DNA from: JBFWWW01 sp050245975
GTDB lineage: Bacteria > Pseudomonadota > Alphaproteobacteria > Rhizobiales > Hyphomicrobiaceae
Reading direction: 5' to 3'
Length of the DNA stretch: 14,167 bases
NCBI GenBank assembly: GCA_050245975.1
Contig: JBFWWW010000093.1
Coordinates: 1-14,167 of the forward strand
Position 1 is the first letter of the stretch. Each line of letters starts with the position of its first letter. Under the pieces are notes generated by a model that was not told where the DNA came from, ran no database searches, and saw nothing but the letters and a program-made list of their open reading frames with translations. A program made the position numbers and the translations under genes. Of this stretch, positions 8,197 to 14,167 are shown in pieces.

Positions 8197-8205
8197 TGTG
8201 GATAA
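8197..8205 (-). promoter_or_regulatory. Perfect DnaA box
   Basis: On the minus strand this reads TTATCCACA, the consensus high-affinity DnaA box. It stands alone: no second perfect copy was seen nearby, and no replication gene flanks it. It may be a titration or regulatory site, or a chance match. Confidence 0.45.
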
Positions 8206-8208
8206 CTC

Positions 8209-8244
8209 AAAAGATGCGGCCGGCCACCAGGCGGTGGCCGGCCG
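8209..8244 (-). terminator. Intrinsic terminator of the DUF2171 gene
   Basis: A perfect 12-base-pair stem (8233-8244 with 8217-8228) closed by a four-base loop is followed, reading leftward, by CATCTTTT. It begins 33 bases after the DUF2171 stop. The T tract is interrupted, but the stem is very strong. Confidence 0.65.
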
Positions 8245-8277
8245 TCGGATCAGACAGCAATCGGTTTTGCGCGGCGG

Positions 8278-8502
8278 CTACTGCCAGGAATTCCGCGCCT
8301 TGTCGGCGGTCATCGACAGACACACGGCGCCGTCCTTGATTTCCTGCACCGAGTTGACCGGCAGGTAGTGGTGGTCGCCGCCGCTCGCCGGGTCGCTGCG
8401 CGTCAGCTTGATGCGGTCACCTTCGACATGGTCGACCGTGCCCACATGCTGGCCGTCGGAGCCGCGAACTTCCATGTGCTCCTTGATCTGCATCGCATCC
8501 AT
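8278..8502 (-). CDS. DUF2171 domain protein
   Basis: A 74-residue soluble protein that is one DUF2171 domain, a small beta-rich fold resembling PRC-barrel proteins. It reads MDAMQIKEHMEVRGSDGQHV then VGTVDHVEGDRIKLTRSD, with a HHYLP motif near the middle. The family is common in Alphaproteobacteria and is often found among stress-induced genes; its molecular function is unknown. The start at 8502 is supported by AGAGGT seven bases upstream. An upstream in-frame ATG at 8568 is rejected because it would lie at or before the predicted transcription start and would add an atypical leader. It is followed by a strong terminator, so it forms a single-gene unit, and preceded by an EcfG-like promoter. 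Confidence 0.85.
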   Translation of the reverse strand: MDAMQIKEHMEVRGSDGQHVGTVDHVEGDRIKLTRSDPASGGDHHYLPVNSVQEIKDGAVCLSMTADKARNSWQ

Positions 8503-8567
8503 TTTCGCTACCTCTTTCTTGTTGGCTTGTTGCATCGCGCGTCTGCTGGCGCGGCTGTCCCTATGCA

Positions 8568-8593
8568 AACTCGGCGACGCGGCAGGCGGTTCC
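8568..8593 (-). promoter_or_regulatory. EcfG-like promoter of the DUF2171 gene
   Basis: Read leftward, GGAAC (8593-8589), 17 bases, then AGTT (8571-8568). This matches the general stress promoter pattern GGAAC-N16/17-CGTT at all but one base. Transcription would start near 8560, about 58 bases before the start codon. Confidence 0.45.
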
Positions 8594-8605
8594 TGCGCAG
8601 GGCGT

Positions 8606-8630
8606 GGAACCCGCGCGAACGGCCGACGTT
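8606..8630 (+). promoter_or_regulatory. EcfG-type general stress promoter of the dienelactone hydrolase operon
   Basis: GGAAC (8606-8610), exactly 16 bases, then CGTT (8627-8630): a perfect match to the alphaproteobacterial EcfG consensus. The base after GGAAC is C, as in many such promoters. Transcription would start near 8637, about 77 bases before the hydrolase ATG. Confidence 0.6.
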
Positions 8631-8713
8631 CGGCCCTTCAGGCGTAGCTTTGTGCGGTTTGGTGCCCTACATGATTGCGACGCGGGGTTGCTCAGCTCAA
8701 AGATAGGTGGCGG

Positions 8714-9574
8714 ATGGAACTAGACGAGGCAGGAACGGTGCGCGAGGGCGAGATTTCGCGCCGCGCAGCCATCGCATCGACCCTGGCGACGGGGTTCGCG
8801 CTCGCGGTGCAGCCGGTGACGGCGCAGACCATCAGCACGGACGCCACCGGCCTGACGGCCGGCGAGGTGAAGATCAAGACGTCGGACGGCGAGATCCCTG
8901 CCTACCGGGCGATGCCGGCAGGGGGCAAGGCACTGCCGCTGGTGCTGGTCGTGCAGGAAATCTTCGGCGTGCACGAGCACATCAAGGATGTCTGCCGGCG
9001 ACTGGCGAAGGCCGGTTACGTCGCCATCGCGCCCGAGATGTACGCGCGCCAGGGCGACGTGTCGAAGCTCACCGACGTCGCGCAGATCCGGCCTATCGTG
9101 GCGCGGGTGCCGGACGCACAGGTGATGGGCGACCTCGATGCTGCGGTCGCCTATGCGACCGGGGCCGGCATCGCCGACGGCAACCGCCTCGCCATCACGG
9201 GTTTCTGCTGGGGCGGGCGCATCGTCTGGCTCTATGCCGCCCACAATCCGAAGCTGAAGGCCGGCATCGCCTGGTACGGCCGCCTCGCCGGCGACAAGAC
9301 GGAGCTGATGCCGAAGAACCCGGTCGATATCGCGGCCGACCTCAAGGCGCCGGTGCTGGGTCTTTACGGCGGCGCCGACCAGGGCATTCCGGTCGCGACC
9401 GTCGACCAGATGCGCGAGGCCTGCAAGGCCGCGGGCAAAGCCTGCGAGTTCGTGGTCTATCCCGACACGCCGCATGCCTTCCACGCCGACTACCGGCCGA
9501 GCTATCGGGAAGGTCCGGCGAAGGACGGGTGGGCGCGGCTCATGGCGTGGCTGAAGCAGCATGGCGTCGCGTGA
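8714..9574 (+). CDS. Dienelactone hydrolase family protein with Tat-like signal peptide
   Basis: A 286-residue alpha/beta hydrolase of the dienelactone hydrolase family, whose members hydrolyse dienelactones and other small esters with a Cys-Asp-His triad. The nucleophile is Cys165 in GFCWGGR (163-169), with Asp222 in GGADQGIP (219-226) and His254 in DTPHAF (251-256). Glu82 in QEIFGVHEH matches the glutamate that activates the cysteine. The N terminus has SRRAAIA (residues 15-21) and a hydrophobic stretch ending VTAQ, a plausible twin-arginine signal cleaved near residue 38, so the enzyme is probably periplasmic. The ATG at 8714 is preceded by AGGTGG; a TTG upstream at 8675 is not needed. Its end overlaps the next gene by 14 bases. 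No ring-cleavage pathway genes are nearby, so the substrate is unknown. Confidence 0.9.
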   Translation: MELDEAGTVREGEISRRAAIASTLATGFALAVQPVTAQTISTDATGLTAGEVKIKTSDGEIPAYRAMPAGGKALPLVLVVQEIFGVHEHIKDVCRRLAKAGYVAIAPEMYARQGDVSKLTDVAQIRPIVARVPDAQVMGDLDAAVAYATGAGIADGNRLAITGFCWGGRIVWLYAAHNPKLKAGIAWYGRLAGDKTELMPKNPVDIAADLKAPVLGLYGGADQGIPVATVDQMREACKAAGKACEFVVYPDTPHAFHADYRPSYREGPAKDGWARLMAWLKQHGVA

Positions 9575-10853
9575 CGGCATGGCCGATGCGGAGCCAGGAC
9601 AGGGAACCGAGCGCCCGTCCCGGCTTCAGCGCGGCTGGCAGCAGGTGCGCGGCCTGTTCGCCTCCGCCGGCGGCACGTCCGCCGCTGCCGGCGAGGTGGC
9701 CGAGCAGGCGCGCACGCTTGCGCCCGTCGTCTGGCTCATCGGCAAGGTGCAGTCGGGCAAGACCTCCATCATTCGCGCGCTGACGGGTGCCGACGGCGCG
9801 GAGATCGGCGACGGGTTCAAGGCCTGCACGCGCACGGCCGTCGTCTTCGACTATCCGCAGGAAGCGCCGGTCATCCGCTTCCTCGACACGCGCGGGCTCG
9901 GCGAGGCGGGTTACGACCCGGCCGAGGACCTGGCGTTCGCGGAAGCGCAGGCGCACCTGATCGTCGCCGTGATGCGCGCGCTCGATCCGCAGCAGGAGGC
10001 CGTGGTGGCGGCCGTGCGCTCCGCGCGCCGGCGCCATCCGGACTGGCCCGTGCTGGTGGCGCAGACGAGCCTGCACAACGCCTATGCGGCCGGGCAGAAC
10101 CATCCGGCGCAGTATCCATTCGCGGCCGGACCCGAGGCGGCGCTTGCCGCCGGTGTCGGCGCCGACCTGCTGCGCGCGCTGGCGCATCAGCGGTCGCTGT
10201 TCGCGGGCATGCCGGGGCGCGCGCCGGTGGCGTTCGTGCCGATCGACTTCACGCTCGGCGCCGACGGCTATACGCCGCAGTTCTTCGGCCTCGACGCCTT
10301 CAAGGCGGCGATCGCGGCCGCCGCGCCCGCCGCCGTCGCCGGCGCGCTCGACATGCTGGGATCGGACGCCGACGATGCCCGGGAAGCGCGCGCGCATCCC
10401 CAGATCGTCGGCTATGCGATGGCGGCCGCCGCCGCCGATCTCGTGCCGGTGGCCGGTCTCGTGGCTGTGCCCGGCGTGCAGGCGAAGCTGCTGCACACGC
10501 TGGGCGGCATCTACGGTGTCGCGTGGGACCGGCGGACCATGACGGAGTTTGCCGGTGCGCTGGGGACCAGCGTGCTGCTGCGCTACGCGTCGGGGTTCGG
10601 GCTGCGCCAGCTGACGAAGCTCATCCCGGTGTACGGCCAGACCGCGGGCGCGGCGGCGGCCGCGACCGTGAGCTTCGGCACGACGTTCGCGCTCGGCAAG
10701 GCCGCCTGCTATTTTTTGCGCCGGCGGCGGGCGGGCGTGATCGACAAGCCCGGCGTGGCGCGTGTCTATGCCGAGGAGCTGCAGCGCGCCTTCGGCCTGG
10801 CGCGCGAGCGCGGGCTTGACGGAAACGGCCCGGCGGGAGCGGGCGCACCATGA
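9561..10853 (+). CDS. P-loop GTPase with C-terminal DUF697 membrane domain
   Basis: A 430-residue protein in two halves. Residues about 55-265 form a TRAFAC-type GTPase: G1 is GKVQSGKT (61-68), a threonine-rich switch follows at 89-92 (CTRT), and G3 is DTRGLG (109-114). The usual NKxD/TKxD base-recognition motif is not seen; the equivalent strand reads VLVAQTSLHNAY (164-175). Residues about 284-388 resemble DUF697, with hydrophobic Gly/Ala-rich stretches (AAAAADLVPVAGLVAVPGVQ; TAGAAAAATVSFGTTFALGK) and a basic end (FLRRRRAG), suggesting membrane association. The first ATG (9561) overlaps the hydrolase gene; an ATG at 9579 is an alternative, and neither has a strong ribosome site. The stop overlaps the next start as ATGA. 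Cellular role unknown. Confidence 0.82.
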   Translation: MASRDGMADAEPGQGTERPSRLQRGWQQVRGLFASAGGTSAAAGEVAEQARTLAPVVWLIGKVQSGKTSIIRALTGADGAEIGDGFKACTRTAVVFDYPQEAPVIRFLDTRGLGEAGYDPAEDLAFAEAQAHLIVAVMRALDPQQEAVVAAVRSARRRHPDWPVLVAQTSLHNAYAAGQNHPAQYPFAAGPEAALAAGVGADLLRALAHQRSLFAGMPGRAPVAFVPIDFTLGADGYTPQFFGLDAFKAAIAAAAPAAVAGALDMLGSDADDAREARAHPQIVGYAMAAAAADLVPVAGLVAVPGVQAKLLHTLGGIYGVAWDRRTMTEFAGALGTSVLLRYASGFGLRQLTKLIPVYGQTAGAAAAATVSFGTTFALGKAACYFLRRRRAGVIDKPGVARVYAEELQRAFGLARERGLDGNGPAGAGAP

Positions 10854-12391
10854 ACGGCGAGCGACGCAAGGCCCTGCGCTACCTGCGCACCGCGATGCTG
10901 GTGGTGGCGCTGATGCTGCCGCTCGCCTCGCTGGTGGTGTTCGGCTCCGTATGGCTGTGGCAGACCGGGTATCTCATCTACTGGGCGCTCGCGAGCTGCC
11001 TGCTGACGCTGGCGATCTACGGCTTCGAGCGCTGGCAGATCGGCGACGTCAGCTCGCCTGCGACGTCCGTCGAGAAGGCAGCGGCCCCCGATGCCGCCTG
11101 GACGGAGCGGGAGGCGGCGGCCTGGCGCGAGGTGGAGCGGCGCGCGGCCGGCGTGACGCCGGGCGCGCTCACGAGCCGCGACGAGATCGTCGCGCTCGGG
11201 CTCGGCACGGTGGAGGCCGTCGCCCATTGCATGCACCCCAAGGAGCAGCACCCGCTGTGGAATTTCACGGTGCCCGAGGCGCTGGCGATGGTGGAGCGCG
11301 TGAGTGCGCGCCTGCGCCCGTTCGTGATGGACAGCGTGCCGCTGGGAGACAGGCTGACCGTCGGCCAGGTGATGAAGATCTACCGCTGGCGCGGCGTGAT
11401 CGACATCGCGGAAAAGGCCCATGACCTGTGGCGCGTGATCCGGCTGCTCAATCCGGTGACGGCGGTCGCGCACGAGGTGCGCGAGAGCGTGACGCGGCGC
11501 ATCTACGAGTGGGGCCGCGAGGAGCTGGCGCGGCGCCTCGCGGAGGCCTACGTGCGCGAGGTGGGGCGCGCCGCCATCGATCTCTACAGCGGCCGCCTGC
11601 GCGTGAGCGAGACGGAGCTGGCGACGACCGTGACGGAGGCGACGCGCGCCGACCGCGCGGAGGCTGCGGCGCCCGCCGAGCCGCTGCGCATCCTGGTGGC
11701 CGGCCAGGGGAGCTCCGGCAAATCGAGCCTCATCAACGCGCTCTCGCAGGAGGTGCAGGCGGCGGTCGACATCCTGCCGTCGACGCAGCATTTTCCCGCC
11801 TACGCGCTGCGCCGCGAGGGCCTGCCCGAGGCGCTGCTCATCGACAGTCCGGGGGTGACGGGCGAGGCGGAGGGCAGGGCGGCGTTGGTGGGCGAGGCGG
11901 CCGATGCCGATCTCGTCATCTGGGTGACGGCGGCCGACCGGCCGGACCGGGAGGCGAGCCGCGCCGCGCTGCAGGCGATCCGCGCGCATCTCGCCGAGCG
12001 CACCGACCGGCGGTCGCCGCCGATCCTGCATGTGCTGACCCATGTCGATCGCCTGCGTCCGTTCCAGGAGTGGGCGCCGCCCTACGACCTCAACGATACC
12101 GAGCGGCCGAAGGTCGTTTCCATGCGTGCCGCCATCGAGGCGGCGGCCACCGACCTCGGCGTGGCGACGGACGATATCGTGCCGGTGAGCCTGGCGAGCG
12201 GCGCGCCCTACAACATCGATGTCGTATGGGCGAAAGCGGTGGCGCTGGCGCCGGAGGCGCAGAGGACCCGGCTCGTGCGGCTTCTCGGAGCGGCGCGGGC
12301 CTCCTGGGACTGGCGGCGCCTGTGGTCGCAGTCGGTCAACGCCGGCCGCGTCATCGTGCGCAGCCTGCAGAAGCCTACGCCGAGCGGGTGA
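10850..12391 (+). CDS. Membrane-anchored GTPase (dynamin-like/Era-type P-loop protein)
   Basis: A 513-residue protein with two transmembrane helices at about 15-34 and 40-58, then a helical linker of roughly 220 residues and a C-terminal GTPase domain. G1 is GQGSSGKSS (285-293). The segment DILPSTQHFP (307-316) fits the switch I region with Thr312. G3 is DSPG (332-335), G4 is THVD (397-400), a variant of TKxD, and a G5-like SLAS spans 447-450. All nucleotide-binding elements are therefore present. The helical linker (AEKAHDLWRVIRLLNPVTAVAHEVRE and on) resembles a stalk or assembly region. A GGGAG ribosome site lies eight bases before the ATG, and the start overlaps the upstream GTPase stop by four bases, so the pair is coupled. 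The end overlaps the convergent AI-2E permease by 17 bases. Function unknown. Confidence 0.82.
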   Translation: MNGERRKALRYLRTAMLVVALMLPLASLVVFGSVWLWQTGYLIYWALASCLLTLAIYGFERWQIGDVSSPATSVEKAAAPDAAWTEREAAAWREVERRAAGVTPGALTSRDEIVALGLGTVEAVAHCMHPKEQHPLWNFTVPEALAMVERVSARLRPFVMDSVPLGDRLTVGQVMKIYRWRGVIDIAEKAHDLWRVIRLLNPVTAVAHEVRESVTRRIYEWGREELARRLAEAYVREVGRAAIDLYSGRLRVSETELATTVTEATRADRAEAAAPAEPLRILVAGQGSSGKSSLINALSQEVQAAVDILPSTQHFPAYALRREGLPEALLIDSPGVTGEAEGRAALVGEAADADLVIWVTAADRPDREASRAALQAIRAHLAERTDRRSPPILHVLTHVDRLRPFQEWAPPYDLNDTERPKVVSMRAAIEAAATDLGVATDDIVPVSLASGAPYNIDVVWAKAVALAPEAQRTRLVRLLGAARASWDWRRLWSQSVNAGRVIVRSLQKPTPSG

Positions 12392-14167
12392 GGACGGGTT
12401 TGGCGGCTTCGTCCTTGCCGGCGACGCCTTCCTCGCCATCCTGTCGCGCTTCCATCAGAACGGCCTGCACGGCCGCCGCGAGCGTCGCCACGCTGGCGTC
12501 GAGCTGGATGGCGGTGCGCTGCGCCGTCTCCGGCGGCTCGGGCGTCAGGCTCCAATAGGCGCCGACGATCTTCACCTGGCGCCAGGCCCGACGCAGGCGG
12601 CGCACCAGGAAGCGCAGGTGAGCGGGCGTCTGCGACGTGCCGTAGGTGCGGCTCAGCGAGCAGACGCACACGAGCCGCACGCCGGCCGCCTTGATGGCAC
12701 CGATGTTGGCCGGCGCGATGTCGGCGTTGGCGATCACCTGCGTGGGCACGCCGTGCTTCGTCAGGAGCTGGGCGAGGATCATCGCCGTGGCCTCGTCGAG
12801 CGCATCCTTGCCGGCGACGCACAGCACCGGCGCGCCGTCTTCCGCACTGGGGCGCCACTCGGGCTTGAGGTCTTCGAGCGTGAGCACGGGGAGATCGGGG
12901 ATGTCGACGAGCGCGTGCTCGGCCGACTTGCGCCGCCTGGACTTCGGTTTTGCCTTCGCCTCGGGCTCGGGCTTGCGCTCGTCCGCCGTTTCGCGCTTGC
13001 CGGCGGCAGCCGCCTCGTCGTCCTCGGGCTCCTCGTCCTTCGGCGTCTCGTCGTCGTAGGGCGACAGGTCATCGAGCATGTGCGCCACCGTCGCGCGGAT
13101 CGTCTCCATCTGCATCGAATCGAGCGCGCCGCGGTCGGCGTCGGCCTGCGCCAGCCGCAGGCCCTCGAGGACGACGCCGTCGTAGTAGGTGAGCAGCGAA
13201 TGCTCCTCGAGCAGCGTCTCGGCCTGCTCGCCGGCCTCGTCGGCGTCACCGGCCAGCGCGCGCTGGTAGAAGCTCTCGACGGGGGACAGCACGGGCTGGT
13301 CGCCGAGCAGGACGTGGAGAACCTTCATTCCCTCGACGTGCTCGCCAAGGACGACGAGACAGACGGTGAGCGGAATGGCGAGCACGAAACCGATCGGTCC
13401 CCACAGCAGCGACCAGAAGGCGGTGGCGACCAGGATGGCGACCGGCGACAGGCCGATGTTGCGCCCCTGGACCATGGGCTCGATGACCTGGGCCATCGCG
13501 GTCTCGGCGACGATGAAAAGGGCCAGCACGGAGACGAGCGTCGACCAGCCGGGGTCGACGGCCGCCGCCAGCAGAACCGGGCCGATCCCGGAGACGATGC
13601 CGCCGATGAACGGCACGAAGCGCATGAGGAAGGCGAGCGTGCCCCACAGCATGGGCGCGGGAATGCCGATGAGCCAGAGCGCCGCCGCGATGAGGATGCC
13701 GAAGGCGGCGTTGAGCAGCGTGAAGGTCAGCAGATAGGTGCTGAGGCGGCCGGCCGCGTCGGTCATGGCCGTCGTCGTGCGCTGGAGGTCGCGGGCGCCG
13801 AGCAGACGGATGACGCGGTCGCGCAGGTCCTCGCGCTGCAGCAGGATGAAGAAGACGAGGATGACGACGATGCCGGTGGTCGCCACCGGACCGAACAATG
13901 CCGTCAGAATGCGCTGCACATTGTCGAACGGTTTGGGCGGCGGCTCGCGCACCTCCACGGGCATCGGTGGCGCCGGCTTCTCGGCGCCGGCCGCCGGCGC
14001 CTGTCCCTGCTGGCCATCGGCCGGCGGCTTCTCAAGCTCCTTCTGCAGGTCCCGGAACGTCTCCGTCATGCGGCCGAGCGGTCCTGCCGACAGCGCGGCA
14101 TCGCGGGCGGCCGAAATCTTGCCGCGGACGACATATTCGTAGCGCGGCAGGTCCTGGGCGAGCTGTC
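12375..14167 (-). CDS. AI-2E family transporter with soluble C-terminal extension (5' end outside window)
   Basis: The frame is open to the right window edge (596 codons visible). An ATG at 14069 is internal: the codons before it read QLAQDLPRYEYVVRGKI, a typical AI-2E family segment preceding the soluble periplasmic part, so the true start and first helices lie beyond 14167. Counting from that internal Met, hydrophobic segments lie at about 57-77, 111-134, 136-170, 176-192 and 206-242, with family motifs FVPFIGGIVSGIGP (151-164) and EPMVQGRNIGLSPV (197-210). Family members export varied small solutes; AI-2 transport itself is not implied. After residue 265 comes an unusual tail of about 300 residues: a helical region, an acidic then basic linker (338-385), and a compact alpha/beta domain (about 412-510, starting APVLCVAGKDALDEATAMIL). 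Confidence 0.9.
   Translation of the reverse strand, partial: QLAQDLPRYEYVVRGKISAARDAALSAGPLGRMTETFRDLQKELEKPPADGQQGQAPAAGAEKPAPPMPVEVREPPPKPFDNVQRILTALFGPVATTGIVVILVFFILLQREDLRDRVIRLLGARDLQRTTTAMTDAAGRLSTYLLTFTLLNAAFGILIAAALWLIGIPAPMLWGTLAFLMRFVPFIGGIVSGIGPVLLAAAVDPGWSTLVSVLALFIVAETAMAQVIEPMVQGRNIGLSPVAILVATAFWSLLWGPIGFVLAIPLTVCLVVLGEHVEGMKVLHVLLGDQPVLSPVESFYQRALAGDADEAGEQAETLLEEHSLLTYYDGVVLEGLRLAQADADRGALDSMQMETIRATVAHMLDDLSPYDDETPKDEEPEDDEAAAAGKRETADERKPEPEAKAKPKSRRRKSAEHALVDIPDLPVLTLEDLKPEWRPSAEDGAPVLCVAGKDALDEATAMILAQLLTKHGVPTQVIANADIAPANIGAIKAAGVRLVCVCSLSRTYGTSQTPAHLRFLVRRLRRAWRQVKIVGAYWSLTPEPPETAQRTAIQLDASVATLAAAVQAVLMEARQDGEEGVAGKDEAAKPVLTRSA

Larger units (their letters stand above)
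7945..8277. other. 333-base non-coding stretch between the lipoprotein and DUF2171 genes
   Basis: No gene was found here. The stretch holds the DUF2171 terminator (8209-8244), a perfect DnaA box (8197-8205), an eight-base direct repeat (8054-8072) and a small dyad, TGCAC-AAC-GTGCA (7979-7991), 35 bases before the lipoprotein start. The leftward promoter of the lipoprotein-protease pair must lie here or in front of the terminator, but no convincing -35/-10 pair was seen. Confidence 0.6.

Noticed and set aside
6805..8205. Plus-strand open frame antisense to the lipoprotein gene and the gap
   Set aside because: No ribosome site or domain; the opposite strand has a lipobox signal and is coupled to the protease gene.
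7945..8277. Possible replication origin around the DnaA box
   Set aside because: Only one perfect box, no AT-rich unwinding region, and no origin-linked genes nearby.
9540..10496. Minus-strand open frame antisense to the first GTPase
   Set aside because: No recognisable motif, and it spans the hydrolase-GTPase junction that is explained on the plus strand.
10766..12439. 557-codon minus-strand open frame antisense to the second GTPase
   Set aside because: Arg/His-rich translation typical of a shadow frame; the plus strand has all GTPase motifs and an ATGA link to its neighbour.

Overview
The window is high-GC DNA, densely coded on both strands, of the kind found in Alphaproteobacteria, most likely Hyphomicrobiales. 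The pointers are an RhlE-type helicase with a basic glycine/arginine-rich tail, a DUF2171 protein, a DUF697 GTPase, and promoter elements of the GGAAC-N16-CGTT type used by the alphaproteobacterial general stress sigma factor EcfG. No rRNA, tRNA, CRISPR array, insertion sequence or phage gene was seen. Species cannot be named from this sequence.

Layout, left to right. (1) 1-375 minus is the N-terminal part of an amidase-signature enzyme cut by the window edge. It diverges from a small TfoX N-terminal-domain protein (445-825 plus). (2) An RhlE-type DEAD-box RNA helicase (869-2629 minus) converges on the TfoX gene, with a GC-rich hairpin between them. (3) A leftward run follows: fluoride riboswitch, crcB (fluoride channel), DUF190 gene, a membrane-anchored protein of unknown function, and folD (2879-5553). 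The riboswitch region can be read base by base: promoter, aptamer with pseudoknot, two mutually exclusive hairpins and an intrinsic terminator. (4) A leftward pair, a lipoprotein and a trypsin-like serine protease (5603-7944), is coupled by an ATGA overlap. (5) A 333-base non-coding stretch (7945-8277) holds a perfect DnaA box, a direct repeat and a strong terminator. (6) A small DUF2171 gene (8278-8502 minus) diverges from a Tat-type dienelactone hydrolase (8714-9574 plus). EcfG-like promoters face both ways between them. (7) The hydrolase is followed, with coding overlaps, by two membrane-associated P-loop GTPases (9561-10853 and 10850-12391). (8) The second GTPase converges on and overlaps an AI-2E family permease (12375 to beyond 14167, minus) that carries an unusual soluble C-terminal extension.

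How the parts may work together. The fluoride module is a self-contained sensor-effector unit: the riboswitch senses the ion, CrcB exports it, and DUF190 is a common but uncharacterised companion. The lipoprotein and protease are both predicted envelope proteins and are probably made together. The most system-like, least explained locus is the hydrolase plus GTPase-GTPase unit, which may be transcribed from one stress-type promoter. The two GTPases have opposite architectures: membrane segments are C-terminal in one and N-terminal in the other. Their role is unknown.
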